This document shows, in pieces, positions 45,735 through 54,657 of a DNA stretch of 64,000 bases. The stretch is taken from contig AP021857.1 in the NCBI GenBank assembly GCA_017347485.1, positions 682,001-746,000 on the forward strand. The letters run 5' to 3'. The DNA is from Candidatus Desulfobacillus denitrificans. Lineage in GTDB: Bacteria; Pseudomonadota; Gammaproteobacteria; Burkholderiales; Rhodocyclaceae. The first letter of the stretch is position 1, and each line of letters begins with the position of its first letter. Under the pieces are notes generated by a model. It saw nothing but the letters and a program-made list of their open reading frames with translations, had not been told where the DNA came from and did no database searches. The position numbers were made by a program, and so were the translations under genes.

Positions 45735-47699
45735 ATGGACCAGTTCCTGATCGAAACCCTCCTTCTGCTGGGCGCCGCCGTGATCGCGGTGGTGGCCTTC
45801 CAGCGGCTGAACATCCCCTCCAGCCTGGCTTACTTGCTGGCCGGGGTGGTGCTCGGGCCGCATACCGCGGGGCCGGTCATCGATCCGGCGCCCTTGCGCC
45901 TGCTGGCCGAGTTCGGCATCGTCTTCCTGCTGTTTACCACCGGCCTGAACTTCTCCCTGCCGCAGATCCATGCGCTGCGCCACCTGGTGCTCGGCCTCGG
46001 CACCGCCCAGGTGCTGCTGACCACGCTCGTCGTCGGCGGCATCGCCTGGCTGGCCGGACTGCCGGCGGTGGCCGCCGTCATCGTCGGCGCGGTGTTCGCG
46101 CAGTCCTCGACCACCGTCATCGTCAGGCAGCTGACCGAGCAGGGCGAGGAGAACAGCCGCCACGGCCGGCTCGGCACCGCCATGTCGGTGTTCCAGGACG
46201 TCACCGCGGTGCCCTTCGTCGTCCTCATCCCGGTGCTCGGCACGGCGGTCGGCGCCGCCGCGCTGGCCGGCGCGCTCGGCCTGACGCTGGCCAAGGCCGC
46301 GGCGGCGCTCGCGCTGGTGTTCTTCGGCGGGCGCTGGCTGCTGCGCCCGCTGTTCCACCTGGTCAGCGCGCAGCGTTCGGCGGAGCTGTTCACCCTGACG
46401 GTGCTGCTGGTCTCGCTGGCGGCGGCGTGGATCACGCGCAGCCTCGACATGTCGATGGCCTTCGGCGCCTTCCTCGCCGGCATGGCGCTGGGCGAGACGG
46501 AATTCCGTCACCAGGTGGAATCGGTCATCCGGCCCTTCCGCGACGTGCTGATCGGCCTGTTCTTCGTCGGCATCGGCATGCTCATCGAGCCGGCGCGGCT
46601 GCCGGCGCTGTGGCACTGGGCCCTGCTCGGCGCCGCCGTGCTGCTCTCGGTGAAGGCGCTGCTGGTGGCCTGGATCGTGCGCCGGGCGGGTCTCGACGCG
46701 CTGACCGCCTGGCGCACCGGCCTGGTGCTGGCGGTGGGCGGCGAGTTCGGCTTCGTGCTGCTCGCCATCGCCCTCGGCGACGGCAGCATCGCGGCGGCGA
46801 CGGGCCAGGTGGTGCTGGCCTCGGTGCTGTTTTCCATGATCGCCGCGCCGTTCCTGATCCGCTACAACCATGCCCTGGCCAGCCGTCTGACGGCCGCCGC
46901 GCCGCCGCCGGATGCGCCGCCGCCGCGCAGCGATGCGCGCGCGGCGGAGGGCTTCCACGACCATGTGGTCATCTGCGGCTTCGGCCGCATCGGCCAGGGC
47001 GTCGCCCATTTCCTCGACGAGGAGCGCATCCCCTTCGTCGCGCTGGACCTCGATCCGGCGCGGGTGCGCGAGGCGCACCTGGCCGGCGAGCCGGTCTTTT
47101 ACGGCGACAGCGCCGAGGGCGACATTCTCGACGCCGTCGGCCTCGAGCGCTCGCGTCTGGTCGTCATCAGCCACGAGGACCTTGCCGCCGCCCTGAGGAC
47201 GCTGCAGCACGTGCGCCGGCGTCGTCCCGATCTGCCGGCGATGGTGCGCACCCGCGACGAGAGCCATGTCGAGGCGCTGCGCGCGGCGGGGGCGACCGAG
47301 GTGGTGCCGGAGACGCTGGAGGCCGGCATGATGATCGCCTCGCACGCGCTGCTGCTGCTCGACGTGCCGCTCGCGCGCGTGGTGCGCCGCATCGGCAGGC
47401 AGCGCAGCGGGCGCTACCGCCTGATGCGCGAGTTCTTCCGCGGCGAGGACGGTTTCGGCGAAAGTCAGTCGCCGCAGGACGGCGATCGCCTGCATGCGGT
47501 GCCGCTGGCGGAGGACAGCGCCGCGGTCGGACGCACGCTGGGCGAGTGCGGCCTCGCCGGCGTGGCGGTCACGGCCCTGGTGCGGCGGGGCGATCGCCGG
47601 CTGTCGCCGGCGCCGCAGACCCGCCTCGAGGCGGGCGATGTCGTCGTGCTGTTCGGCCGCGAGGAAGATCTGCGCCGCGCCGAGCGCGCGCTGCTATGA
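45735..47699 (+). CDS. Kef/RosB-type K+:H+ antiporter with RCK domains
   Basis: The 654-residue protein starts MDQFLIETLLLLGAAVIAVV. It has ~12 membrane helices (residues 1-390; FAQSSTTVIVRQLTEQGEEN is the conserved helix-5 region). A Rossmann TrkA-N domain from ~408 follows (HVVICGFGRIGQGVAHFL), then a TrkA-C domain (~570-654, LSPAPQTRLEAGDVVVLFG). Nucleotide- or ligand-gated K+ efflux is the family role. Codons for ESQSPQDGD fall in the 24-bp motif at 47461. The end overlaps the convergent cvrA-type gene by 6 bases. Confidence 0.9.
   Translation: MDQFLIETLLLLGAAVIAVVAFQRLNIPSSLAYLLAGVVLGPHTAGPVIDPAPLRLLAEFGIVFLLFTTGLNFSLPQIHALRHLVLGLGTAQVLLTTLVVGGIAWLAGLPAVAAVIVGAVFAQSSTTVIVRQLTEQGEENSRHGRLGTAMSVFQDVTAVPFVVLIPVLGTAVGAAALAGALGLTLAKAAAALALVFFGGRWLLRPLFHLVSAQRSAELFTLTVLLVSLAAAWITRSLDMSMAFGAFLAGMALGETEFRHQVESVIRPFRDVLIGLFFVGIGMLIEPARLPALWHWALLGAAVLLSVKALLVAWIVRRAGLDALTAWRTGLVLAVGGEFGFVLLAIALGDGSIAAATGQVVLASVLFSMIAAPFLIRYNHALASRLTAAAPPPDAPPPRSDARAAEGFHDHVVICGFGRIGQGVAHFLDEERIPFVALDLDPARVREAHLAGEPVFYGDSAEGDILDAVGLERSRLVVISHEDLAAALRTLQHVRRRRPDLPAMVRTRDESHVEALRAAGATEVVPETLEAGMMIASHALLLLDVPLARVVRRIGRQRSGRYRLMREFFRGEDGFGESQSPQDGDRLHAVPLAEDSAAVGRTLGECGLAGVAVTALVRRGDRRLSPAPQTRLEAGDVVVLFGREEDLRRAERALL
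47461..47484 (+). repeat. Dispersed 24-bp motif, copy 7 (in the Kef-type gene)
   Basis: AAAGTCAGTCGC, then CGCAGGACGGCG; three differences. The coding frame differs from copies 1, 3, 4 and 11: here it reads E-S-Q-S-P-Q-D-G. Confidence 0.75.
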
Positions 47700-49433
47700 A
47701 CCGTCGGCGCGCGCCGGCGGCGGATGCAGCACCAGGCCTACCCTGGCGATCGACTTGCCGGCGGTTTCCCTGACGACGAGGTCGATGTCGCCGAGGGTGA
47801 CGCGGTCGCCGACCACCGGCACGCCCTTGCAGCGGCGGGCGATGACCTCGGCCAGGCTGAGGTCGGCCAGATCCGCCGGCGGCGCCACGCCGTAAGCCAG
47901 GCAGACGTCCGCCAGCCGCGCCGCCGGATCGAGGCCGAAGTCGCCGAAGAAGCGGCGCTCGGCGAGCGGTTCCGGCAGGGGGCCGGCGGCGAAGCGGCCG
48001 CTGACGGCGTCGACGTTCTCGCTGCGCACGAGCAGATAGACGAGATCGCCGCCGGCCAGGCGCGCGGCTGCGTCCGGGACGAATGTCCGCTCGCCGCGGA
48101 AGGCGGCGACGAGGCGTTCGTCCTCCGCCAGATTCAGCTCGTCCGCGTCGGCGCCGTCGAGGCGGCTGCCGGGCGGCACCTGGTAACCGACCAGTTCGAA
48201 GCCGGTGCTGCCGCCGATGTCCAGCGCCACGCGCTGGCGCGCCGCGAAGACGGGCGGCAGCTCGAGCTTGAGCAGGCGCGCCAGCGGCGCGATGGTCCAG
48301 CCCTGGAACACCAGCGAGGTGAGCACGACGAAGAAGGCGACGTTGAAGTACAGCTGCGCATGGGCGAGGCCGCCCATCAGCGGAAACAGCGCCAGCACCA
48401 CCGGCACCGCTCCGCGCAGCCCGACCCAGGAGATGAAGAGCTTTTCGGCGAAGGGCGCGCGGTGGGCCAGCAGCGACAGCCAGACGGCGAGCGGGCGGGC
48501 GACGAACATCATGCCGGCGGAGACCAGCAGCGCCGCCGGGGCGACGGCGACGAGCGCGCTGGGCGCGGCGAGCAGGCCGAGGACGAGGAACATCACGATC
48601 TGCGCCAGCCAGGCGAGACCGTCATGCACGCCGAGGATGTCCTCGCGGGCATGCACCGGGCGGTTGCCGAAGACGATGCCGGCGGCGTAGATGGCGAGAA
48701 AGCCGCTGCCGCCGGCCTGGCCGACGAGGCCGAAGAGGAACAGGCCGCCGGCCAGCGCCAGCAGCGGATACAGCCCCTCGGCGAGGCGGATGCGGTTGAC
48801 CAGCCAGGCGAGCAGGCGCCCGCCGAGAACGCCGCCGAGGAGGCCGATGCCCATCTGCTGGACGAAGAAGACGCCGATCTGCCAGGACGGCGCGTCGCCG
48901 CTCGCCAGCAGGGTCACCAGCGCCACGGTGAGGAAGATCGCCATCGGGTCGTTGCTGCCGGATTCGATCTCCAGCACCGTCGCCACGCGCTGCTTGAGGC
49001 GGATGCCCTGGTTGCGCAGCAGCGAGAAGACGGCGGCGGCGTCGGTCGAGCCGACGATGGCGCCGACGAGCAGGCCCTGCAGCAGGCTCAGCTCGAGCGC
49101 CCAGGCGGCGATGGCGCCGGTGATGGCGGTGGTGACGACGACGCCGAGCGTGGCCAGCGACATCGCCGGCCGGAAGCCGAGCGTGAAGCTGGTCACGCGC
49201 GTGCGCAGCCCGCCGTCGAAGAGGATCACCGCCAGGGCAAGGTTGCCGACCAGGTAGGTGGCCCGGTAATCGTCGAAGCGGATGCCGCCCGGCCCGTCCT
49301 CGCCGGCGAGCATGCCGACGACGAGGAACACCAGCAGCAGCGGCGCGCCGAAGCGGAAGGCCCAGGCGCTGACGAGGACGGCGGCGACGAAGATGACGGC
49401 GCCGATGAAGAGCAGTTCGTTGGCGGCCTGCAA
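47694..49433 (-). CDS. cvrA: CvrA/NhaP2-type potassium/proton antiporter
   Basis: The 579-residue protein has ~12 membrane helices (1-~390), including LAVILFDGGLRT, LLVGAIVGSTDAAAVFSLLR and LEIESGSNDPMAIFLT, the NhaP signature. A TrkA-C domain (VGYQVPPGSRLDGADADEL, ~400-490) and a C-terminal CorC/HlyC-like module follow. The length equals E. coli CvrA (578). It probably exports K+ or Na+ for H+. It is co-directional with the two-domain Usp gene, which ends 1 base before it starts. Confidence 0.93.
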   Translation of the reverse strand: MQAANELLFIGAVIFVAAVLVSAWAFRFGAPLLLVFLVVGMLAGEDGPGGIRFDDYRATYLVGNLALAVILFDGGLRTRVTSFTLGFRPAMSLATLGVVVTTAITGAIAAWALELSLLQGLLVGAIVGSTDAAAVFSLLRNQGIRLKQRVATVLEIESGSNDPMAIFLTVALVTLLASGDAPSWQIGVFFVQQMGIGLLGGVLGGRLLAWLVNRIRLAEGLYPLLALAGGLFLFGLVGQAGGSGFLAIYAAGIVFGNRPVHAREDILGVHDGLAWLAQIVMFLVLGLLAAPSALVAVAPAALLVSAGMMFVARPLAVWLSLLAHRAPFAEKLFISWVGLRGAVPVVLALFPLMGGLAHAQLYFNVAFFVVLTSLVFQGWTIAPLARLLKLELPPVFAARQRVALDIGGSTGFELVGYQVPPGSRLDGADADELNLAEDERLVAAFRGERTFVPDAAARLAGGDLVYLLVRSENVDAVSGRFAAGPLPEPLAERRFFGDFGLDPAARLADVCLAYGVAPPADLADLSLAEVIARRCKGVPVVGDRVTLGDIDLVVRETAGKSIARVGLVLHPPPARADGS

Positions 49434-50327
49434 CTAGCGCTCCATCGCCACCAGCATGTCGCAACTCGTTTCCGACAGCACGTGCCGGGTGACGCTGCCC
49501 AGCAGCAGCTCCTCCAGCTCCGTCTGGCCGTGCTTGCCCATGACGATGAGATCGGGGCGCATTTCCCCGGCCAGCTCGCGGATGCCGGCGGCGGGGTGGC
49601 CGTGCAGCAGGCGCTGCAAAAAGTCGGTGCCGGCGGCACGGCGCGGCTCGAGGAAGCCGCGCATCGCCTCCTGCGCCTGGCGGCGCGCGGCGGCCTGGTA
49701 GGCCTCGAGCACCCGGTCCTCGACGCTGGCATAGCGCAGCGTGCTTTCGAAGGGCGCCTCGTAGACATGGGCGACGGTGACCTCGGCGCCGCGGGCCACC
49801 GCCTGCGCCCAGTCGAGCGCGCGCGCCGAGGAGGGCGAGAAGTCCACCGGCACCAGCAGGCGCCGGTAGGCCGCGGCCGGCGCCTGCTTGACGACCAGCA
49901 CCGGGCGCCGGCTGCGGCGCAGCACCTTTTCCGCCGTGGCGCCGAGGAACAGCTCGCGCACCAGGTCCGCGCCGAAGCCGCCGACCACCACCAGCGCGGC
50001 ATCGCGGGCATCGGCCTCCTCGGCGATGCCGAGGTGGGCGCGGCCGATGCGCACGGCGGTTTCCGCGGCGATGGCGTATTCCGCGGCGAGGCGTTCCGCC
50101 CGCTCCTCGAGGGCGGCGCGGGCGGCATCGAGCAGCCGCTGCTCGGTTTCCAGCGGCGTGCGCTCGAGGATGTTCGTGAACGCCTCCAGCGGCAGGCGCG
50201 GCACCACGTGCAGCAGCACCAGCTTGCCGGCGCCCAGCGACTGCGCCAGCATGGCGGCGCGCGTCTCGGCGCGGCCGGCGTGCTCGGACAGGTCGGTGGC
50301 GACGAGAATGCAGGCGGGTTTTTCCAT
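49434..50327 (-). CDS. Tandem universal stress protein
   Basis: The 297-residue protein carries two UspA-like domains. Domain 1 (~5-148) has CILVATDLSEHA and VVVGGFGADLVRE; domain 2 (~155-295) has RRLLVPVDFSPSSARAL and the ATP-type loop IVMGKHGQTELEELLLGSVT. Only the second domain has a clear G-X2-G-X9-G(S/T) nucleotide loop. It is placed directly before the cvrA-type antiporter, suggesting stress-linked regulation of ion transport, a known theme for Usp proteins. Confidence 0.92.
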   Translation of the reverse strand: MEKPACILVATDLSEHAGRAETRAAMLAQSLGAGKLVLLHVVPRLPLEAFTNILERTPLETEQRLLDAARAALEERAERLAAEYAIAAETAVRIGRAHLGIAEEADARDAALVVVGGFGADLVRELFLGATAEKVLRRSRRPVLVVKQAPAAAYRRLLVPVDFSPSSARALDWAQAVARGAEVTVAHVYEAPFESTLRYASVEDRVLEAYQAAARRQAQEAMRGFLEPRRAAGTDFLQRLLHGHPAAGIRELAGEMRPDLIVMGKHGQTELEELLLGSVTRHVLSETSCDMLVAMER

Positions 50328-50366
50328 GGGATCCTCCAGCGGGGCAGGGCGTCTCGCGCGGCCTGG

Positions 50367-50759
50367 TCAGGCCGCGGGCTTCTTCGGCGCGCCCTGGTCG
50401 CCGACCAGCAGGTCGCGCAGCTCGCCGAAGCGGCGCGGTTCCGCCGAGGCCGCCGGCAGCAGGCGCGCCGTCTCCGCCTCCAGCGCGGCGACGCGCTGCG
50501 CCAGCCGCGCCTTCTCCGCCTCCAGCGCCTCGACCTGGCGGCGCAGGCGCGCGCCGCCCCACTGGCCGCGGATCACCGCCAGCGTCGACAGCAGCGCGGC
50601 GATCAGCGCGCCCAGGCCGAGCGCGACGAGCAGCACCAGCGCCAGCGTGCTGTCGAAGCGCCAGAGCAGGAAGCTCACCGCCACCGGCACGTTGTTCTGC
50701 AGGGCGAAGAGCACCGCGCCGATGGCGAAGAGGATGCCGGCGATGAGCAGGAGTTGCAT
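50367..50759 (-). CDS. LapA-domain (DUF1049) inner-membrane protein
   Basis: The 130-residue protein has two membrane helices (LLIAGILFAIGAVLFALQNN and LVLLVALGLGALIAALLSTL) and then a coiled coil (LRRQVEALEAEKARLAQRVA) in the cytoplasm, the DUF1049/LapA layout. E. coli LapA works with LapB in control of lipopolysaccharide assembly. Here it is not beside a lapB gene, so the same role is uncertain. It lies 39 bases before the Usp gene. Confidence 0.85.
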   Translation of the reverse strand: MQLLLIAGILFAIGAVLFALQNNVPVAVSFLLWRFDSTLALVLLVALGLGALIAALLSTLAVIRGQWGGARLRRQVEALEAEKARLAQRVAALEAETARLLPAASAEPRRFGELRDLLVGDQGAPKKPAA

Positions 50760-50777
50760 GGCGTTATCGCCTTTTGC

Positions 50778-50975
50778 TCAGGCCGGGCGGCCCGGCTCTG
50801 CATCGTCCAGCCGCTTCATCGCGGCGACGAACTTCTCGTAGCAGTCGATGCCGCAGAAATGCCCGACGTAATCCGCGCCCTCCGGCGTGAAGGCCGCGCT
50901 GAGCGGCACTTCCTTGAGGCAGAAATCGCAGCTGATCGTGGATTTGTCTTCCGGCATGGCGGACGGGTCGGTCAT
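50778..50975 (-). CDS. DUF3330-type small Cys-rich protein
   Basis: The 65-residue protein contains ISCDFCLKEVPLSAAFTPEG, then GHFCGIDCYEKF: two Cys pairs (CX2C and CX3C) that would bind one metal ion, probably zinc. This matches DUF3330. The function is unknown. It lies between the P-type ATPase and lapA-type genes in the same direction and could be a small accessory of the ion-transport operon (inference). Confidence 0.8.
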   Translation of the reverse strand: MTDPSAMPEDKSTISCDFCLKEVPLSAAFTPEGADYVGHFCGIDCYEKFVAAMKRLDDAEPGRPA

Positions 50976-51008
50976 GGCCGTCTCCTCTCGAACGGGTTAT
51001 GCGGGATA

Positions 51009-53666
51009 TTACCCTGTTGCGGCGGTTTTTCGCGCCATCGCGTCCTGGCGATAAAACCAGCCGCGCCGCGTTGCCCATTTCTCCGCCTCGACGGCGAAGA
51101 ACACCAGCGTCGAGGCCGCCAGGCAGATCGCCAGCTCGTCCCAGTCGAGCGGCTCGGTCTTGAACACCGCGTTCGCCGCCGGCAGGTAGATCGTCGCCAG
51201 CTGCAGGCCGAGGGTCAGCGCGACGCTGGCCAGCAGCGGCGGGTTGCTCCAGAAGCCGATCGCGAAGGTCGAGTCCCGCTCGGAGCGGATGGCCAGGGCG
51301 TGGCCGAGCTGCGACAGGCACAGCACGGTAAACACCATGGTCTGCCAGTGCGCGCCGCTGTGGTGGATCGACCAGGCCTGCAGCGCCAGGCAGATCGCCG
51401 CCATCAGCAGGCCGACCCAGACCATGTGCTGCCACAGGCCGTGGGCGAAGAGGCTTTCCGTCGGCGGCCGCGGCGGCCGTTGCATGACGTCGCGCTCGGC
51501 GCGCTCGGCCGCCAGCGCCAGCCCGGGCAGGCCGTCGGTGACGAGGTTGATCCACAGGATGTGGATCGGCAGCAGCGGAATCGGCAGGCCGAGGAAGGGG
51601 GCGAGGAAGAGGGTCCAGATCTCGCCCGAGTTGCAGGTCATGGCGTAGCGGATGAACTTGCGGATGTTGTCGAAGATGCGCCGCCCCTCGCGCACCGCAT
51701 GCACGATGCTGGCGAAGTTGTCGTCGAGCAGCACCATGTGCGCCGCCTCGCGCGCGACGTCGGTGCCGCCGCGGCCCATCGCCACGCCGATGTCGGCCGC
51801 CTTCAGCGCCGGCGCGTCGTTCACGCCGTCGCCGGTCATGGCGGCGAACTCGCCGGCCGCCTGCAGCGCCCGCACGATGCGGATCTTCTGCTCCGGGTCG
51901 ACGCGGGCGTAGACGCGGATGTCCCTCACCTGCGCGGCGAGGCCCGCATCGGTCATGGCGGCCAGCTCGGCGCCGCTGACGACGCGGCCGCCGCCGTCGA
52001 CGATGCCGAGGCGCTCGGCGATGGCGCGCGCGGTGGCCGGATGGTCGCCGGTGATCATCACCGGCACGATGCCGGCGGCACGGCATTCCGCCACCGCCGC
52101 GGCGGCCTCCTCGTGCGGCGGGTCGAGCAGGCCGACCAGGCCGAGGAAGGTGAGGCCGCTCTCCGCGTCCGCGGCGTCGGCCGGCAGCGTGTCGCTGCGG
52201 CGCTCGGCGAAGGCCAGCACGCGCAGGCCGCGCGCCGCCAGGCGCTCCGACTGCGCCAGCGCTTCCTGCGCATCGCAGGGCTGCAAACCGCCCGCGCCGG
52301 GCCGCCGGCTGCACAGCGGCAGCACGGCCTCCGGCGCGCCCTTGACGCAGACGAGGTAGCCGGCGCCCGCGGCATGCACGGTGGCCATGCACTTGCGCAC
52401 GGAGTCGAAGGGGAATTCGCCGTGCCGCGGCCACTGACTTTCCAGCGCGGCGCGCTCGACGCCGTGCGCCCGCGCCGCCTCCAGCAGCGCCACCTCGGTC
52501 GGGTCGCCGGCGAAGCCGCCGTCGGCGGCGGGGACGGCGTCGTTCACCAGCGCCAGGGCGCGCAGCAGGCCGGGCCAGGATTCGCCGCGTTCGCCGCCGT
52601 CGGCCGTCCAGAAGGCTTCCGCGCGCATGCGGTTCTGCGTCAGCGTGCCGGTCTTGTCCGAGCAGATGAAGGTGATCGAGCCGAGCGTCTCCACCGCCGG
52701 CAGGCGGCGGATGAGGGCGTTCTGCTTCACCATCTTCGAGGCGCCCAGCGCCAGCGAGATGGCCACCACCGCCGGCAGCGCCTCGGGGATCGCCGCCACG
52801 GCGAGGCTCACCGCGGTGAGGAACATCAGCACCGGCGCCTCGCCGCGCGCCAGCCCGGCGAGGAACAGGACGGCGCACAGCGCCAGCACCGCCCAGGCGA
52901 TGCGCGCGCCGAAACGCGCCAGCCGCTTCTGCAGCGGCGTCTTCACTTCCTCCGCGCTTTCGAGCAGGCGGGCGATGCGGCCGAGTTCCGTCTCCAGCCC
53001 GGTGGCGACGACGACGCCCGCGCCGCGGCCGCCGGCGACGAGGGTGCCCTTCCAGGCCATGTTGCCGCGGTCGCCGAGCGGCAGCTCGGCCGCGGCCAGC
53101 GCCTCGACCTGCTTGTCGACCGGCAGCGACTCCCCGGTGAGCGCCGCCTCGGCGCTGCGCAGCTGCGCCGCCTCGGTGAGGCGCAGGTCGGCCGGCACGA
53201 TGTTGCCGGCCTCCAGCAGCACGATGTCGCCCGGCACCAGTCGATCCGCCGGCAGGGTCGCGACGGCGCCGTCGCGGCGCACGCGCGCCGAAGGCGCCGC
53301 CATCTTGCGCAGCGCCGCCATGGCGCGCTCGGCGCGCCACTCCTGGGTGAAGCCGATGGCGGCGTTGAGCAGCACGATGACGACGATGGCGACGGTGTCG
53401 GCGGGCTCGCCGACGATGCCGGAGACGACCGCCGCGGCGATCAGCACCAGGATCATGAAGTCGGCGAACTGGTCGGCAAGCATGCGCACGACGGAGCGCG
53501 CCTCGCCTTCCGGCAGGGCGTTCGGGCCGTGCCGCGCCAGCCGCGCCGCCGCCTCGGCGGAAGTCAGTCCCTGCGGCCCGGCGCGCAGCGCCTGCAAGGT
53601 CGCGTCGATGCCCAGGGTGTGCCAGGCCGGCGTGCCGGCGGGATTGCGGTCACGTTCAGGCGCCAT
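51009..53666 (-). CDS. P2-type cation-transporting ATPase (Ca2+-ATPase-like)
   Basis: The 885-residue pump has an N-terminal cation-ATPase domain (WHTLGIDATLQALRAGPQGL), the actuator TGESLPV, PEALPAVVAISLALG in helix 4, the phosphorylated Asp near 336 in CSDKTGTLTQNRM, KGAPEAV for ATP and MTGDGVNDAPALKAADIGVA. Four C-terminal helices follow. This is the layout of bacterial SERCA/PMCA-like pumps; PEALP replaces the SERCA PEGLP. Start MAPERD at 53666 is chosen; an ATG five codons earlier is possible. It overlaps the exchanger gene by 11 bases. Confidence 0.92.
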   Translation of the reverse strand: MAPERDRNPAGTPAWHTLGIDATLQALRAGPQGLTSAEAAARLARHGPNALPEGEARSVVRMLADQFADFMILVLIAAAVVSGIVGEPADTVAIVVIVLLNAAIGFTQEWRAERAMAALRKMAAPSARVRRDGAVATLPADRLVPGDIVLLEAGNIVPADLRLTEAAQLRSAEAALTGESLPVDKQVEALAAAELPLGDRGNMAWKGTLVAGGRGAGVVVATGLETELGRIARLLESAEEVKTPLQKRLARFGARIAWAVLALCAVLFLAGLARGEAPVLMFLTAVSLAVAAIPEALPAVVAISLALGASKMVKQNALIRRLPAVETLGSITFICSDKTGTLTQNRMRAEAFWTADGGERGESWPGLLRALALVNDAVPAADGGFAGDPTEVALLEAARAHGVERAALESQWPRHGEFPFDSVRKCMATVHAAGAGYLVCVKGAPEAVLPLCSRRPGAGGLQPCDAQEALAQSERLAARGLRVLAFAERRSDTLPADAADAESGLTFLGLVGLLDPPHEEAAAAVAECRAAGIVPVMITGDHPATARAIAERLGIVDGGGRVVSGAELAAMTDAGLAAQVRDIRVYARVDPEQKIRIVRALQAAGEFAAMTGDGVNDAPALKAADIGVAMGRGGTDVAREAAHMVLLDDNFASIVHAVREGRRIFDNIRKFIRYAMTCNSGEIWTLFLAPFLGLPIPLLPIHILWINLVTDGLPGLALAAERAERDVMQRPPRPPTESLFAHGLWQHMVWVGLLMAAICLALQAWSIHHSGAHWQTMVFTVLCLSQLGHALAIRSERDSTFAIGFWSNPPLLASVALTLGLQLATIYLPAANAVFKTEPLDWDELAICLAASTLVFFAVEAEKWATRRGWFYRQDAMARKTAATG
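52418..52441 (-). repeat. Dispersed 24-bp motif, copy 8 (in the P-type ATPase gene)
   Basis: Minus strand: AAAGTCAGTGGC, then CGCGGCACGGCG; four differences. Read in frame as E-S-Q-W-P-R-H-G. Confidence 0.6.
53560..53583 (+). repeat. Dispersed 24-bp motif, copy 9 (in the P-type ATPase gene, antisense)
   Basis: GAAGTCAGTCCC, then TGCGGCCCGGCG; four differences. Confidence 0.5.
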
Positions 53667-54657
53667 GGCGGAACAGGACATAGCCGTTGAGCAGGTAGAG
53701 GGCCAGCATGAAGACGCTGATCCAGCTGACGTTGCGCCAGAGCGGGCCGGCCGGCCGGTAGAACACGCCGACGACGACGGTGCCCGTCATGACCATCGCC
53801 GTGACGGCGGACAGGGCATGGACCTGCGACACGTCGGCGAGCAGCGGCCCGCCGGCGTAGAACAGGTCGTCGATGGCGAGGATGACGATGTCGAAGAGGT
53901 TGCTGCCGAGGAGATTCGCCACCGCCATGTCGAGGGCGCCGATGCGCACGGCGGCGACGGTGACGGCGACCTCCGGCGCGGAGGTGGCGGCGGCGACCAG
54001 CAGGGTGCCGACGAAGGAGTCGTGCCAGCCCATCAGGCGGGCGATGTCGGCGCCGACGAAGGGCAGCCAGATGCCCGCCGCGACGACGACGGCGGCGGAC
54101 AGCGCGAAGCCGATGGCGGCGCGCCGCAGGCCGATGCCGGGATAACGCTGCGCCACCTCGCCGACGAACTCGGCGACCTCGCGCCGCTCGTGCCGGTACA
54201 GCGCACGCATGGCGAGCAGGTAGAGCGCGACGATCAGCGGCGTGTAGGCGCCGATCGGGCCGATGGCCAGCGCCTCGCCCCGGCCCGCCAGCAGCAGCGC
54301 GAAGGCGACCGTGCCGATCAGCACGATGCCGAAGCCGGCCGAGAGGATGTGGCCGCGGCTGGCGCGGCGGTAGATCGACTCGGCGGGGTGCAGCAAATCG
54401 ACGACGAAGAGGATGGCGAGGTTGAAGACGCAGCTGCCGAGCACGTCGCCGACGGCGATGTCGGGCACGCCGGCGAGGGTGACGGCGGTGATGCCGGAGG
54501 CCAGCTCCGGCAGCGAGGTGACGGTGGCGAGCAGCACCAGGCCGACCCAGCTGCGGCCCAGTCCGGTCTTCTCGGCGATGACGTCGCCGTAGCGCGACAG
54601 CCGCGCCCCGGCGAGGCCGATGGCGGCGATGCAGACGAGGAGCTTGAGCCAGATCAT
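53656..54657 (-). CDS. Calcium/cation exchanger (CaCA family)
   Basis: The 333-residue membrane protein has about ten helices and the two inverted alpha-repeats. The first has VTSLPELASGITA with GDVLGSCVFNLAIL, the second ATSAPEVAVTVAA with ANLLGSNLFDIVIL. The Glu in each repeat binds Ca2+ and Na+ or H+. MIWLKLLV at 54657 is the family N-terminus; a longer frame upstream is unsupported. It overlaps the SLC13 gene by 4 bases and the P-type ATPase by 11, so two calcium-type exporters are co-expressed. Confidence 0.92.
   Translation of the reverse strand: MIWLKLLVCIAAIGLAGARLSRYGDVIAEKTGLGRSWVGLVLLATVTSLPELASGITAVTLAGVPDIAVGDVLGSCVFNLAILFVVDLLHPAESIYRRASRGHILSAGFGIVLIGTVAFALLLAGRGEALAIGPIGAYTPLIVALYLLAMRALYRHERREVAEFVGEVAQRYPGIGLRRAAIGFALSAAVVVAAGIWLPFVGADIARLMGWHDSFVGTLLVAAATSAPEVAVTVAAVRIGALDMAVANLLGSNLFDIVILAIDDLFYAGGPLLADVSQVHALSAVTAMVMTGTVVVGVFYRPAGPLWRNVSWISVFMLALYLLNGYVLFRHGA

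Noticed and set aside
47724-53690. A 1988-codon open frame on the plus strand
   Set aside because: It runs antisense to five well-supported minus-strand genes (cvrA-type, Usp, lapA-type, DUF3330, P-type ATPase). It is rich in Arg, Gly, Ala, Gln and His with no domain. Long shadow frames are expected in DNA this GC-rich.
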